Shown: in pieces, positions 8,091 through 16,298 of the stretch
Position numbering within the stretch: the first letter of the stretch is position 1
Layout: every line of letters begins with the position of its first letter
Source: Nitrosomonas sp.
Lineage (GTDB): Bacteria; Pseudomonadota; Gammaproteobacteria; Burkholderiales; Nitrosomonadaceae
Length of the DNA stretch: 64,000 nucleotides
Reading direction: 5' to 3'
Assembly: GCA_019745325.1 (NCBI GenBank)
Contig: JAIETK010000002.1
Span: forward strand, 1 to 64,000
Program-made: the position numbers and the translations under genes
The notes under the pieces: generated by a model
The model's input: only the letters and a program-made list of their open reading frames with translations
The model's database searches: none
What the model was told of the DNA's origin: nothing

Positions 8091-9536
8091 ATGAACGATT
8101 TAATGTGCTTCGACAAAATCATCGTCGAGAAACCCACCGTTACCAAGCACGGTTTTCATACCCGTTATATTCTGGAAAAAGACGGTAAGCGTGTGTCATG
8201 CGAGTTGCGCAACAAATACGAAGACAGCATCGAGGGTGATAATGCGCAACGCTTCGCCAATCTGACATGCGGCATTTCGGCGATCAATTACGGGTTGTAC
8301 ACCCGGGAAATTGTGTTTGAATTTGACCTCGGGCCGCAGGAAGTCCGTTTTTTCGACGAAATGCTGAAGAAAATGAGCATCGAGATTTTCGTCAGCCGTT
8401 TCCACCAGGATCCGCTGTTCATCAAGCCGGAATACGCCGTGGCGGAACCCGATGTCACGCTGGCGAATGCGTCGTGCAAGGCCAAGCTGATTGCCGGCAG
8501 TGGCCGCGATCTGAGCGGTTTCGATACCGATCCGGATAAAATCGTGGTGCTGTCGTCCGGCGGCAAGGAGAGTTTGTTGTGTTACGGCTTGCTCAAGGAA
8601 GCCGGGATGGACGTGTATCCGGTGTATATCAATGAGTCCGGCGGCCATTGGCGCACCGCGATCACCGCTTACCGCTCGTTCAAGCAGCACGATATCCGCA
8701 CCCGCCGCATCTGGACCAATGCCGACCGGCTGTGGGCGTTCATAGTCAGGAATTCGCCGCTGGTTGAAACCAACATCCGCGGCATCAAGTCGATCACCGA
8801 TCCGCTGCATTTCTTCAGTTTCGCGTATTTCATTTTTTCGTCGTTGCCGCTGATGGAGCAAGAAAAAATCGGCAATGTTTGCGTCGGCAACGAGTACATC
8901 GAACCGACCAGGATTCTCGACGGCCGCAACCGCATTAACGATGTCGATTTCTTTCCGGGGATTTACGATCAGAGCCAGGAATACGACCGCTACATGACCC
9001 GCTGGTTTGACGACGCCGGTTACGGCATCCGGCAATGGGCGCCGATCCGCTCGATTACCGGTTATCAGGTGCAAAAAACGCTGGCCAAAAATTATCCGGC
9101 GCTATTCGATTTACAGGTATCGTGCCACCACGCGCATAAAGGCAGCGACAGGATCATGCCGTGCGGCACTTGCCAGAAATGCATGCGCATTCTGGCGTTC
9201 TGCCTTGCCAATCACCTCGATTATCGCAAGATCGGTTATGGCCAACATAACGTTGACTGGCTCAAGGCGAATATTCACAAGCTGGCGCTGGCCGGCGACG
9301 AGGAACTGGAACACACGTTTCATCATTTGAGCAAGCACGGTTTTCCGGTCAAGGGCCGCTATCACAGTCATATCGAAAAGCTGCATTTTGATCCGCATTC
9401 ATCGGATACCGCGAATATACCCGCCGATGTCCGGCACAAAATCTATCCGCTATTGTTACGCGAGGCAACCGGCGCTGTCCGGATGAACGCCGGAAGACAC
9501 TGGGAACCGGTGGATATTGATTCGCTATCGGAATAG
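8091..9536 (+). CDS. QueC-like PP-loop ATPase of unknown function
   Basis: A 481-residue cytosolic protein. The PP-loop (ATP pyrophosphatase) motif is SGGKES at 156-161, directly after the strand KIVVLS. Four cysteines near residue 350 (C345, then C358-x2-C361-x2-C364 in CGTCQKC) look like the zinc site of QueC-type 7-deazaguanine synthases. The first 150 residues form a separate domain I do not recognise, and the C-terminal 110 residues are helical. PP-loop enzymes adenylate a carboxylate or carbonyl before adding N or S, so an amidating or thiolating ligase is plausible. No queuosine genes are nearby, and the protein is about twice QueC length. The gene is isolated: 109 non-coding bases upstream and convergent with the aminopeptidase. 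Confidence 0.7.
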   Translation: MNDLMCFDKIIVEKPTVTKHGFHTRYILEKDGKRVSCELRNKYEDSIEGDNAQRFANLTCGISAINYGLYTREIVFEFDLGPQEVRFFDEMLKKMSIEIFVSRFHQDPLFIKPEYAVAEPDVTLANASCKAKLIAGSGRDLSGFDTDPDKIVVLSSGGKESLLCYGLLKEAGMDVYPVYINESGGHWRTAITAYRSFKQHDIRTRRIWTNADRLWAFIVRNSPLVETNIRGIKSITDPLHFFSFAYFIFSSLPLMEQEKIGNVCVGNEYIEPTRILDGRNRINDVDFFPGIYDQSQEYDRYMTRWFDDAGYGIRQWAPIRSITGYQVQKTLAKNYPALFDLQVSCHHAHKGSDRIMPCGTCQKCMRILAFCLANHLDYRKIGYGQHNVDWLKANIHKLALAGDEELEHTFHHLSKHGFPVKGRYHSHIEKLHFDPHSSDTANIPADVRHKIYPLLLREATGAVRMNAGRHWEPVDIDSLSE

Positions 9537-9544
9537 CCGCGGAT

Positions 9545-10861
9545 TCAATCGCTGAAAAACCGTTTCAGCACGCGGATCATATAGTCATGATCGTCCACCC
9601 CGGCGCTTTCTCGCACGCTATGCATCGCCCACATCGGGCAACCGACATCGACACTGCGGATGCCGAGCTTGGCCGAGGCGATCGGCCCGATGGTGCTGCC
9701 GCACGGCAGGTCGCTGCGATGCGAGTAGCGCTGGTACGGTACTTCGGCGTCCTCGCACCAGCGGATGAATTGCGCGGCGGAGATGCTTTCGGTGCTGTAA
9801 CGCCGGTTGGCGTTGGACTTGATTACCGGCCCTTGATTGACGTACACGCGGTGATCGGCGTCGTACGCTGCCGGAAAGTTCGGATGATAGCCGTGCGCCA
9901 TGTCGGCGCTGATCAGGAAGCTGTTCGCCAGCGCCCGGGCGGTGTCTTCGCGATCCATCCCGGTGGCGATACAAATCCGCTGCAGAGTATCAGCGAGGAA
10001 GCTGCCGGCGGCGCCGACATGACTCTGGCTGCCGATTTCCTCGTGATCGAAAAACGCGCACACCAGCGTACTTTGCGCGTCGTTCATCACGGTGTCGGCC
10101 AGCAATGCTTGCAAGCCGGCGTGGCACGACGCCAGATTGTCGATCTGGCTGTCGGCGTAGAATTCGCGGTTCGCGCCCCACACCGTGCCTTTTTGCGTGT
10201 CGTACACCGCCAGATCCCACGACAGGATTTGCGCGGCGGCAATGCCGCTGGCTTGTTCCAGCAGCGCCAGAAAATACGGTTGCGGCAATTGCTCGCCGGT
10301 CAGTTGCGCGAACAATGGCGGCAATTCGTTTTGCTTGTGCAGTTTCAAACCATCCTCGTTGACGCCGCGGTTCATGTGAATCGCCAGGTTCGGCAGACGC
10401 AGCAGCGACTGATCGAAACGTACCAGCCGGTACGCCAGCTTGCCGTGCTCATCGAGGTAACTGATGCGGCCTGCGAGACTTAAGTCGCGGTCGGTGAATG
10501 TCGCCAGGATCGGCCCGCCGTAAATTTCGACGCCAAGCCGGGCAAAACCGCTGCTCACCGTAGCGGCGTGCGGGCGGATGCGAAATCCCGGCGAATCGGT
10601 ATGCGCGCCGACGATTTTGAAACCCGCTTCAACCGGCGCTTTACTGCCCAATACCAACAGCACAATCGACGAATCGTCGCGCACCACGTAATAGCGCCCG
10701 CCGGCTTGCAGTTGCCATTTGGCGGTTTCGTCGAGTTTGATAAATTGAAAGGTTTGCACCGCGGCTTCAACCGCAGCGGCGGCATGCCACGGACTCGGGC
10801 TGCGATCGATGAAATCGAGTAAATCTTGAATCGGATTGTCAGGGGGCATTGGCGTTGTCAT
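9545..10861 (-). CDS. apeB: M18 family aminopeptidase
   Basis: A 438-residue zinc exopeptidase of the M18 (aspartyl aminopeptidase-like) family. It begins with the family-specific DLLDFIDRSPSPWHAAAAV. Metal-binding segments are visible: GAHTDSPGFRI (His, Asp), FFDHEEIGSQSHVGA (Glu-Glu), ISADMAHGYHPN and the C-terminal CPMWAMHSVRES. These enzymes are cytosolic multimers that remove N-terminal, often acidic, residues. The stop is eight bases from that of the PP-loop gene (convergent). Length and motifs are complete. The symbol follows the name used for bacterial M18 enzymes. Confidence 0.9.
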   Translation of the reverse strand: MTTPMPPDNPIQDLLDFIDRSPSPWHAAAAVEAAVQTFQFIKLDETAKWQLQAGGRYYVVRDDSSIVLLVLGSKAPVEAGFKIVGAHTDSPGFRIRPHAATVSSGFARLGVEIYGGPILATFTDRDLSLAGRISYLDEHGKLAYRLVRFDQSLLRLPNLAIHMNRGVNEDGLKLHKQNELPPLFAQLTGEQLPQPYFLALLEQASGIAAAQILSWDLAVYDTQKGTVWGANREFYADSQIDNLASCHAGLQALLADTVMNDAQSTLVCAFFDHEEIGSQSHVGAAGSFLADTLQRICIATGMDREDTARALANSFLISADMAHGYHPNFPAAYDADHRVYVNQGPVIKSNANRRYSTESISAAQFIRWCEDAEVPYQRYSHRSDLPCGSTIGPIASAKLGIRSVDVGCPMWAMHSVRESAGVDDHDYMIRVLKRFFSD

Positions 10862-11239
10862 GATCGTTTATGAATCCGGTTTTCTCAGAATTGCTGAAAA
10901 TAGAGCAATTCCATCAATCCGGCAATCCCCATAAATGCTATTTTTTACCGGTCGTTCATTTCATGGATGCAATGATGGATTTTCATTTTCCAGAAATTCG
11001 TTATAATGCCTTCTGTTGAAGTGAGTAGATTGAGAAATCAATTACTTAGATAACAAAAAAACAATTCTCATGTATCGGATTAATTATGCGCGCTATCGCA
11101 ATGATACGACAGATTAACTTAAACCGTTTAGCAGCAATAACTATCCGGTTTGCTTGTTATGATTATCATTTTTTAAGCGCGGCTCACTCCAATAAACGGA
11201 TTTTTTACCCAATCAATGATTACTCACAGGATTAAAATT
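10862..11239 (+). promoter_or_regulatory. Upstream region of the PEP-CTERM genes with a possible Fur-like core
   Basis: This 378-base AT-rich gap separates the divergent aminopeptidase and the PEP-CTERM protease. I see no gene in it. ATGATTATCAT at 11159-11169 is an imperfect palindrome matching the core of a Fur box, located 70 bases before the protease start. One half-core match in AT-rich DNA is weak evidence. Confidence 0.25.
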
Positions 11240-12241
11240 ATGAATCATAAATTGCACCACTTATTAATTTCGTTTTCGGTTGCCGCAGGGCTATCGGTTT
11301 CGGCTCATGCCACAACACTGCCGGTGATTGATCTCGACGCCGCCAAAGAGTACATGCCTTTAATGGTTGCCAGCGATGATCCTGCTAATTGGATCGCGCC
11401 GCTGGGCTTGCCGTTTGACGGCGTGGCGAAGCTGTTGTTGAGCCGCAGTGACGGTAATTTCGGTTGCAGCGGTTCGCTGCTGGACGGCGGCGCCTTTCTG
11501 ATGACCGCCGCGCATTGTGTCACGGACGATGACGGCAATAATCTGCTCAATTCCGCCACCATTTCTTTCCAGGGCGGCACGGTCACCACGACTTCCACCG
11601 AGGCTTTTGTTTTTCCAACCTGGGATGGACATTCGCTCGGAAACAATGACGATATCGCAATTCTCAAGCTGGATACGCCGGTCAATTCCATTCCCGGTTT
11701 CGGGCTTGCGACCGGCAGTCCGGTTCTTCAGCCGGTATTACACGCCGGTTACGGTTTGATCGGCACCGGTTCAACTGGCGCCACCCCCGGTACTTTCGGC
11801 ACATTGCATTACGGTTACAACGTTTATGATGCTGTCTGGAGCGGCGGCAGCCTGGCGTATGACTTCGATGACGGCACCGCCGCGCACGATGTCTTCTGTA
11901 TCATAGCCGGAACCTGTGACGCCGGTTTACCGTTCCCTAACGAAGCCATGATCGCTTCCGGCGACTCCGGCGGCCCCAGCTTTGTTCTCGAAGGCGGCCT
12001 ATTCAAACTGGTCGGCGTGCATTCGTTCGGCGCCACTTTCGGTGTGGGATTCGGCGATATTGATAATGACTTGAATTCCAGTTTTGGTGAAGTCGGCGGT
12101 GATACCTATCTGCTGCCGCATGCCGCCTGGATTGCGAGCATCACCGCAGTGCCCGAGCCTGAAACTTATCTGATGCTGCTGGCCGGCTTATTCGCCATTG
12201 GCATGTTCGCGCAACGCCGCACCAATCATCATCAGGCCTAA
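11240..12241 (+). CDS. Trypsin-like serine protease with PEP-CTERM anchor
   Basis: A 333-residue exported protein. Residues 1-25 are a signal peptide (MNHKLHHLLISFSVAAGLSV, cut near AHA). The chymotrypsin-fold catalytic triad is complete: H92 in MTAAHC, D138 in NNDDIAIL and S243 in ASGDSGGP. The oxyanion Gly is present and C93 may pair with an upstream Cys. The C-terminus is a PEP-CTERM signal (AVPEPETYLML, hydrophobic helix, FAQRR). A surface protease processed by an exosortase is therefore predicted. The ATG at 11240 is preceded by CAGGAT and starts a proper signal peptide, unlike the frame's earlier ATG at 11216. The next gene, also PEP-CTERM, follows after 51 bases and is probably in the same operon. 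Confidence 0.87.
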   Translation: MNHKLHHLLISFSVAAGLSVSAHATTLPVIDLDAAKEYMPLMVASDDPANWIAPLGLPFDGVAKLLLSRSDGNFGCSGSLLDGGAFLMTAAHCVTDDDGNNLLNSATISFQGGTVTTTSTEAFVFPTWDGHSLGNNDDIAILKLDTPVNSIPGFGLATGSPVLQPVLHAGYGLIGTGSTGATPGTFGTLHYGYNVYDAVWSGGSLAYDFDDGTAAHDVFCIIAGTCDAGLPFPNEAMIASGDSGGPSFVLEGGLFKLVGVHSFGATFGVGFGDIDNDLNSSFGEVGGDTYLLPHAAWIASITAVPEPETYLMLLAGLFAIGMFAQRRTNHHQA

Positions 12242-12292
12242 TGCCTCAGGATGATTTTTTTGTTTCAGATCTTTCCTAACAGGAGAATTATT

Positions 12293-12931
12293 ATGAAAAC
12301 ATTGACTTATGCATCCATTATCGGCGCAACTTCATTTGCTCTGTCAGGGGTGACACATGCCGCCGCCATCACTTTTGACGATCTCGCGCCTACCAACAAT
12401 GGTATTTCTACCGCCGTCACTTCAGATGGCTTTAATTTTGCTGGCGATCATTTCCATATCATCGATACCTTCGATTCGAGGCTCGTTTCGAGCGGTTCAA
12501 ATTATCTAAGCGCCGAAGCAGCTAATGATTTAGGAAGATCAGTTACGATGACACACGCGGGCGGCAGTCTTTTCAATCTGATCGGGCTTGAAGTGGCTGA
12601 GCTATGGATACCCGGTGAATTACTCAACGACTTCTCGGACGTCATCATCACCGGCAATCAATTCGGCGGTGGCGTACTCAGCACCAGTATTACGCTTGAT
12701 GGAATACGCGATGGTGTGGGTGGCGTCGATGATTTTCAATGGGCGGCCATCGGCTGGACAAACCTGGTTTCAGTGACTATCACTGGCGCCAATAGTACCG
12801 GCGCTTTCGGAGATTATTCAATTGATAATATCAATGTCTCATTGGTACCGGAACCTGAAACCTATGCTCTTTTGCTGGCCGGATTAGGCATTGTCGGTGC
12901 ATTTGCGCGCCGTCGTGCGATCAATGGCTAA
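12293..12931 (+). CDS. PEP-CTERM sorting domain protein, otherwise unknown
   Basis: A 212-residue exported protein with signal peptide MKTLTYASIIGATSFALSG and C-terminal signal LVPEPETYALL, a hydrophobic helix and ARRRAING. The body (ITFDDLAPTNNGIST, repeated GG and aromatic segments) looks like a beta-sandwich of the kind common in PEP-CTERM proteins, including a FDSRLVSSGSNYLSAE stretch. AGGAG lies seven bases upstream of the ATG. It follows the protease gene and is closed by the terminator at about 13000. The biochemical role is unknown; surface or biofilm-matrix location is inferred from the signal. Confidence 0.83.
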   Translation: MKTLTYASIIGATSFALSGVTHAAAITFDDLAPTNNGISTAVTSDGFNFAGDHFHIIDTFDSRLVSSGSNYLSAEAANDLGRSVTMTHAGGSLFNLIGLEVAELWIPGELLNDFSDVIITGNQFGGGVLSTSITLDGIRDGVGGVDDFQWAAIGWTNLVSVTITGANSTGAFGDYSIDNINVSLVPEPETYALLLAGLGIVGAFARRRAING

Positions 12932-12987
12932 ACTTCTGAAAACCTGAAGTTACAATCGCTATCGGCTACAAACCGGTGGCTGGATGA

Positions 12988-13021
12988 AAAAAAGCCCCGC
13001 AAATTATGCGGGGCTTTTTTT
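12988..13021 (+). terminator. Rho-independent terminator between convergent genes
   Basis: An 8-bp GC-rich stem AGCCCCGC / GCGGGGCT (12993-13000 and 13008-13015) with a 7-base loop and a T7 tail on the plus strand. An A-run on the other side lets it serve the convergent HD-GYP gene too. Confidence 0.92.
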
Positions 13022-13067
13022 ATTGGCCGCTTAGTTGCCGTCTTTCCGCTACTTCCCCATTTTTTCG

Positions 13068-14264
13068 TTAAATGCCCTGCAGCTTGTTGATATCAAACTG
13101 CCATTTGAGCGGATCTTCAACGCCTACGATACTATCCGCGCCTTTTGACAGATCCAGAATTTCCGCCTGAATGTAACCGTTAGCGCGCGTGGAAAAAAAT
13201 ATCTTGATAATCGGCGCGGTCAGGCTTTTTTTCGATTGTTCGATGATCACGCCCAAGCGGCCGGATTTCAATTTGACGAGCGTGCCATTCGGGTAAATTC
13301 CAATGGTTTTCACAAACGCATGAAATACGGTTTCGTCGAAATGGCCGTCTTTCCATGACGCCATTTTATGAATCGATTCCGAGGGCGACCAGGCTTTCTT
13401 GTAGCATCGTTCCGAGCTGATCGCGTCATACACATCGCAAACCGCGCCCATACGGGCGAAGAGCGTCAATTGATCGCCCGTCAGTTTTTCCGGATAACCT
13501 TGCCCGTCAATGCGTTCATGGTGGTGTAAGCACACATCCAGCGCGGATTCATGCACTTGATAACAGGATTTAAGAATTTCCCAGCCGCGCCGCGGATGGC
13601 TTCTCATGATCGAAAATTCTTCATCGGTCAATTTCCCCGGCTTTTCCAGAACTTCGTTAGGAACCGCCATCTTACCGACATCGTGCAGCAATCCGGCCAC
13701 ACCGGCTTGCCGGAGCTCTTCGCCTTTCAAGCCCAATTGCCTCCCAAGGGCTACCATCAGCATGCAAACCGCAACGGAATGCAAATAGGTGTATTCATTG
13801 GCAGTTTTCAACCGCGCCAGACTCAGCAGCGCGTTCGGGTTGCGTTCCATGGATTGATTGATCTCATCCACCAGCTCAGTCGCTTCCGCGATTTCCAGCG
13901 CTTTCCCCATGCGTACATCGGAAAACATGCTGGTAACCGCTTCTTTGGCTTTGCTATGAATTTTCTTAGCCGCATCCATTTCTTCTGCAATCGAAACCGG
14001 TGTTTGAGATTTTATAACCGGCTTCGGAGATTCAACACTAGAATTCGGACTGATCTTGATGTCGGATTGGAGATTCTTGATATCCAATCCCTTATCGGTA
14101 TCAATCCATATCTCATCGAAACTGCATCCAAGCAATTTATCCAGATCCTTCTGTTGATCCAGCTTAAATGATTTTCTCCAGAACGGATGCTCCATCCAAT
14201 TTCCACGCAATTCATGGATATACATGCCTAATCGAACTTCATTAGCTTGAACTTTTTTTATCAT
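13068..14264 (-). CDS. HD-GYP domain cyclic-di-GMP phosphodiesterase
   Basis: A 398-residue soluble protein. The N-terminal 120 residues (MIKKVQANEVRLGMYIHEL) resemble the DUF3391 domain that precedes many HD-GYP domains. The HD-GYP part has HDVGKMAVP (metal-binding His-Asp) and the diagnostic HHERIDGQGYP. HD-GYP enzymes hydrolyse cyclic di-GMP to pGpG or GMP, lowering the signal that drives biofilm formation. No receiver or transmembrane segment is seen. I place the start at the ATG at 14264, where family similarity begins; a TTG at 14279 is possible. Neither has a good ribosome-binding site. The downstream terminator is shared with the PEP-CTERM operon. Confidence 0.87.
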   Translation of the reverse strand: MIKKVQANEVRLGMYIHELRGNWMEHPFWRKSFKLDQQKDLDKLLGCSFDEIWIDTDKGLDIKNLQSDIKISPNSSVESPKPVIKSQTPVSIAEEMDAAKKIHSKAKEAVTSMFSDVRMGKALEIAEATELVDEINQSMERNPNALLSLARLKTANEYTYLHSVAVCMLMVALGRQLGLKGEELRQAGVAGLLHDVGKMAVPNEVLEKPGKLTDEEFSIMRSHPRRGWEILKSCYQVHESALDVCLHHHERIDGQGYPEKLTGDQLTLFARMGAVCDVYDAISSERCYKKAWSPSESIHKMASWKDGHFDETVFHAFVKTIGIYPNGTLVKLKSGRLGVIIEQSKKSLTAPIIKIFFSTRANGYIQAEILDLSKGADSIVGVEDPLKWQFDINKLQGI

Positions 14265-14328
14265 AAAAAAATCACACAAGAAAAATAATCAACCGATAGA
14301 GCTTGCCCGGTACTGACTTCAGGGTTTA

Positions 14329-14919
14329 TTAACGGCACCGGTTGTTCCTTTTAAAGCGTAGCGCTTGCCAAACAGTTCTAACGTCAACAAGCTCATGATG
14401 AATCAGTAATGTAATCGCGATCTCTTCAATGGCAGCGTACAAGCAGAAAACGGCGGCCACTCTAATTGGCCAGTCGAGTAGCTCTGTGAATAACAAAACA
14501 TAACTTACTACGGTTACTGCCACCGCTAGCTTTACACTCCAGGTGTGATAACTGCTAATCGTACGGAATTTTATAAGGCTTACAATTACCGGTAACGTAA
14601 AACTCAACACGATAATCAACCAGTAAAGCTTTTCCCGGATAATGATTTCCGGCCATAAAATCCAGGCGCAAACCGCCATGGCGGTGTAGATGAAAAAATC
14701 CCCCCAGCTATCGAGTCGTGAGCCTACCGCGGTTATTTGATTGAGCAATCGCGCCAGAAAGCCATCCAGCACATCCGTGAATACCGCAAATAACAACACA
14801 CCTATGAACCAGTGGGGTTGATGCGTGAACGCAAAGTAAAATAGAAACGGCGTCGTCAATATGCGAATCAAACTGACCAGATTGGGAATATTAATGATCT
14901 GATTCTTCTTACGATCCAT
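14329..14919 (-). CDS. CDP-alcohol phosphatidyltransferase family membrane protein
   Basis: A 196-residue integral membrane enzyme with about six transmembrane helices. The full CDP-alcohol phosphotransferase signature is present: D49-x2-D52-G53-x2-A56-R57-x8-G66-x3-D70-x3-D74. These enzymes replace CMP of a CDP-activated lipid or alcohol with a second alcohol, as PgsA does with glycerol 3-phosphate. Here the gene lies 18 bases downstream of a CarS-like CTP:lipid transferase gene on the same strand, which would make the CDP-activated substrate. That pairing suggests a dedicated side pathway, not the housekeeping PgsA. The accepted alcohol is unknown. Confidence 0.82.
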   Translation of the reverse strand: MDRKKNQIINIPNLVSLIRILTTPFLFYFAFTHQPHWFIGVLLFAVFTDVLDGFLARLLNQITAVGSRLDSWGDFFIYTAMAVCAWILWPEIIIREKLYWLIIVLSFTLPVIVSLIKFRTISSYHTWSVKLAVAVTVVSYVLLFTELLDWPIRVAAVFCLYAAIEEIAITLLIHHELVDVRTVWQALRFKRNNRCR

Positions 14920-14937
14920 GACGAAACTCCCCGGTAA

Positions 14938-15429
14938 TTAAGGTTTCTTCCTTAGAATTCTCCAGTGATAAAGCATGTATGTGATTACAAGATCGATGAT
15001 CAAAAAAACAAAAACCAGCAGCAGAATGTCAGCGAATCCTAGATTAAAAATTTTCATCACTGCCAGGGCCGGAAAAAGCGACTCCGGAACTTGATCAAGC
15101 AAGTACGCCTTGCTGCTTGGCGCCATCCCTAACCGGCGCTTTATGAAACTCGATAACAGGTCTCCCAAGATCGCAAAAACTGCAATATGCAGGCCGGTTT
15201 CAGGAGAATACCCTAGTACAAAGGCCGCAATGGGTGTCGCTAATAAAGCTGCGATAATTCCTCGCCAGGTTTTTGAAGATCCAAAGATACGGTTGCTATC
15301 TGCAAATTTTGCGCCGAAATCAACCGCAATATCTAAATGATCTTTCATAAGCAGCCGTACCAATACTGGCGCACCATTTGCGATTATAATTAAAAACAGT
15401 AGTTGTAAAAATTCGGTCGACAATGTCAC
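14938..15429 (-). CDS. CDP-archaeol synthase (CarS)-like CTP:lipid transferase
   Basis: A 163-residue membrane protein with four or five hydrophobic helices. It matches the CarS/DUF46 family through NGAPVLVR near the start, the polar loop VDFGAKFADSNRIFGSSKTWRG and FAILGDLLSSFIKRRLGM, followed by DQVPESLFPAL. CarS in archaea transfers CMP from CTP to unsaturated archaetidic acid; related bacterial proteins act on unknown lipids. The companion phosphatidyltransferase gene directly downstream supports a two-step activated-lipid route. The EEP phosphatase gene is divergent, 73 bases away, and shares the promoter region. The family call is good and the substrate is unknown. Confidence 0.75.
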   Translation of the reverse strand: MTLSTEFLQLLFLIIIANGAPVLVRLLMKDHLDIAVDFGAKFADSNRIFGSSKTWRGIIAALLATPIAAFVLGYSPETGLHIAVFAILGDLLSSFIKRRLGMAPSSKAYLLDQVPESLFPALAVMKIFNLGFADILLLVFVFLIIDLVITYMLYHWRILRKKP

Positions 15430-15502
15430 TAATCCATTTTGAGAAATATGCTTTTTGTCCGGTTTTTTTGACCGGCTTGGAAGTCAATAATTCAGGAACT
15501 GT

Positions 15503-16258
15503 ATGACCGGCATATCGCTAAAAGTACTCACCTATAATATCCATAAAGGATTCAGTGCGAGTAATCTTCGTTTCATTCTTCATGAAATCAAACGTTCATT
15601 GCAACATATCAATGCCGATATCGTTTTTCTGCAAGAGGTTTATGGTGAACGTAATATTTCCAATAACCGCTTTGACGATTGGCCGAATAACCAGCAATTT
15701 GAATTTCTAGCCGATCAAGTTTGGCAGCATTACGCCTATGGCAAGAATGCCATTTATAAGTCAGGCCATCATGGCAACGCCATTCTGAGTAAATATCCAT
15801 TTATAGAATGGGATAATATCAACGTGTCATTATTCCGGTCGGCCAGCCGGAGTCTGCTGCACGGAGCCATTCAAATCCCCGGTATCAGTCGAAAAGTTCA
15901 TATTATTTGTGTTCATCTGGGTTTATTCGGGCTGGAGAGAGAACGCCAGCTTTCCACATTGGTAAAGCGCATCAATTCGCATGTGCCATTTGATGAGCCT
16001 TTGATAATCGCGGGGGATTTTAACGATTGGCGCGGGCGCGCCGAACACTATTTACATCGTGATTTGGGTGTGAGAGAGGTTTTCAAACTCACTCACGGCA
16101 CTTATGCCCGCACATTCCCTGCTTGGCTTCCGGTATTATCGATGGATCGGATTTATTTCCGGGGTCTTGATGTGATCGATTGTAACTTCTTGCATGGTCA
16201 GCCATGGCATCGCATGTCTGACCATATTCCGTTACTGGCTGAATTCCGATTGACTTAG
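15503..16258 (+). CDS. Endonuclease/exonuclease/phosphatase (EEP) superfamily protein
   Basis: A 251-residue soluble protein of the EEP fold. Catalytic segments are visible in order: LTYNIHKGF (Asn), DIVFLQEVYG (metal-binding Glu), GNAILSKYP, VHLGLFG (His), IIAGDFNDW (Asp-Asn) and the final RMSDHIPLLAEF (Ser-Asp-His). Members include DNases, sphingomyelinases and inositol phosphatases. YbhP-like EEP proteins often sit beside cardiolipin synthase-type genes, so a phospholipid or lipid-headgroup phosphatase fits the neighbouring CarS-like and CDP-alcohol genes. No signal peptide is seen. Substrate is inferred only from context. Confidence 0.8.
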   Translation: MTGISLKVLTYNIHKGFSASNLRFILHEIKRSLQHINADIVFLQEVYGERNISNNRFDDWPNNQQFEFLADQVWQHYAYGKNAIYKSGHHGNAILSKYPFIEWDNINVSLFRSASRSLLHGAIQIPGISRKVHIICVHLGLFGLERERQLSTLVKRINSHVPFDEPLIIAGDFNDWRGRAEHYLHRDLGVREVFKLTHGTYARTFPAWLPVLSMDRIYFRGLDVIDCNFLHGQPWHRMSDHIPLLAEFRLT

Positions 16259-16298
16259 AAAAATTACCAATAGCAAAGAACCGTATAGTCCCGCTCAC

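Noticed and set aside
8091..9536. Dpd/queuosine-type DNA-modification cluster around the PP-loop gene
   Set aside because: No TGT-like, QueD/E or Dpd genes are nearby; the adjacent restriction enzyme is a self-contained methylase.
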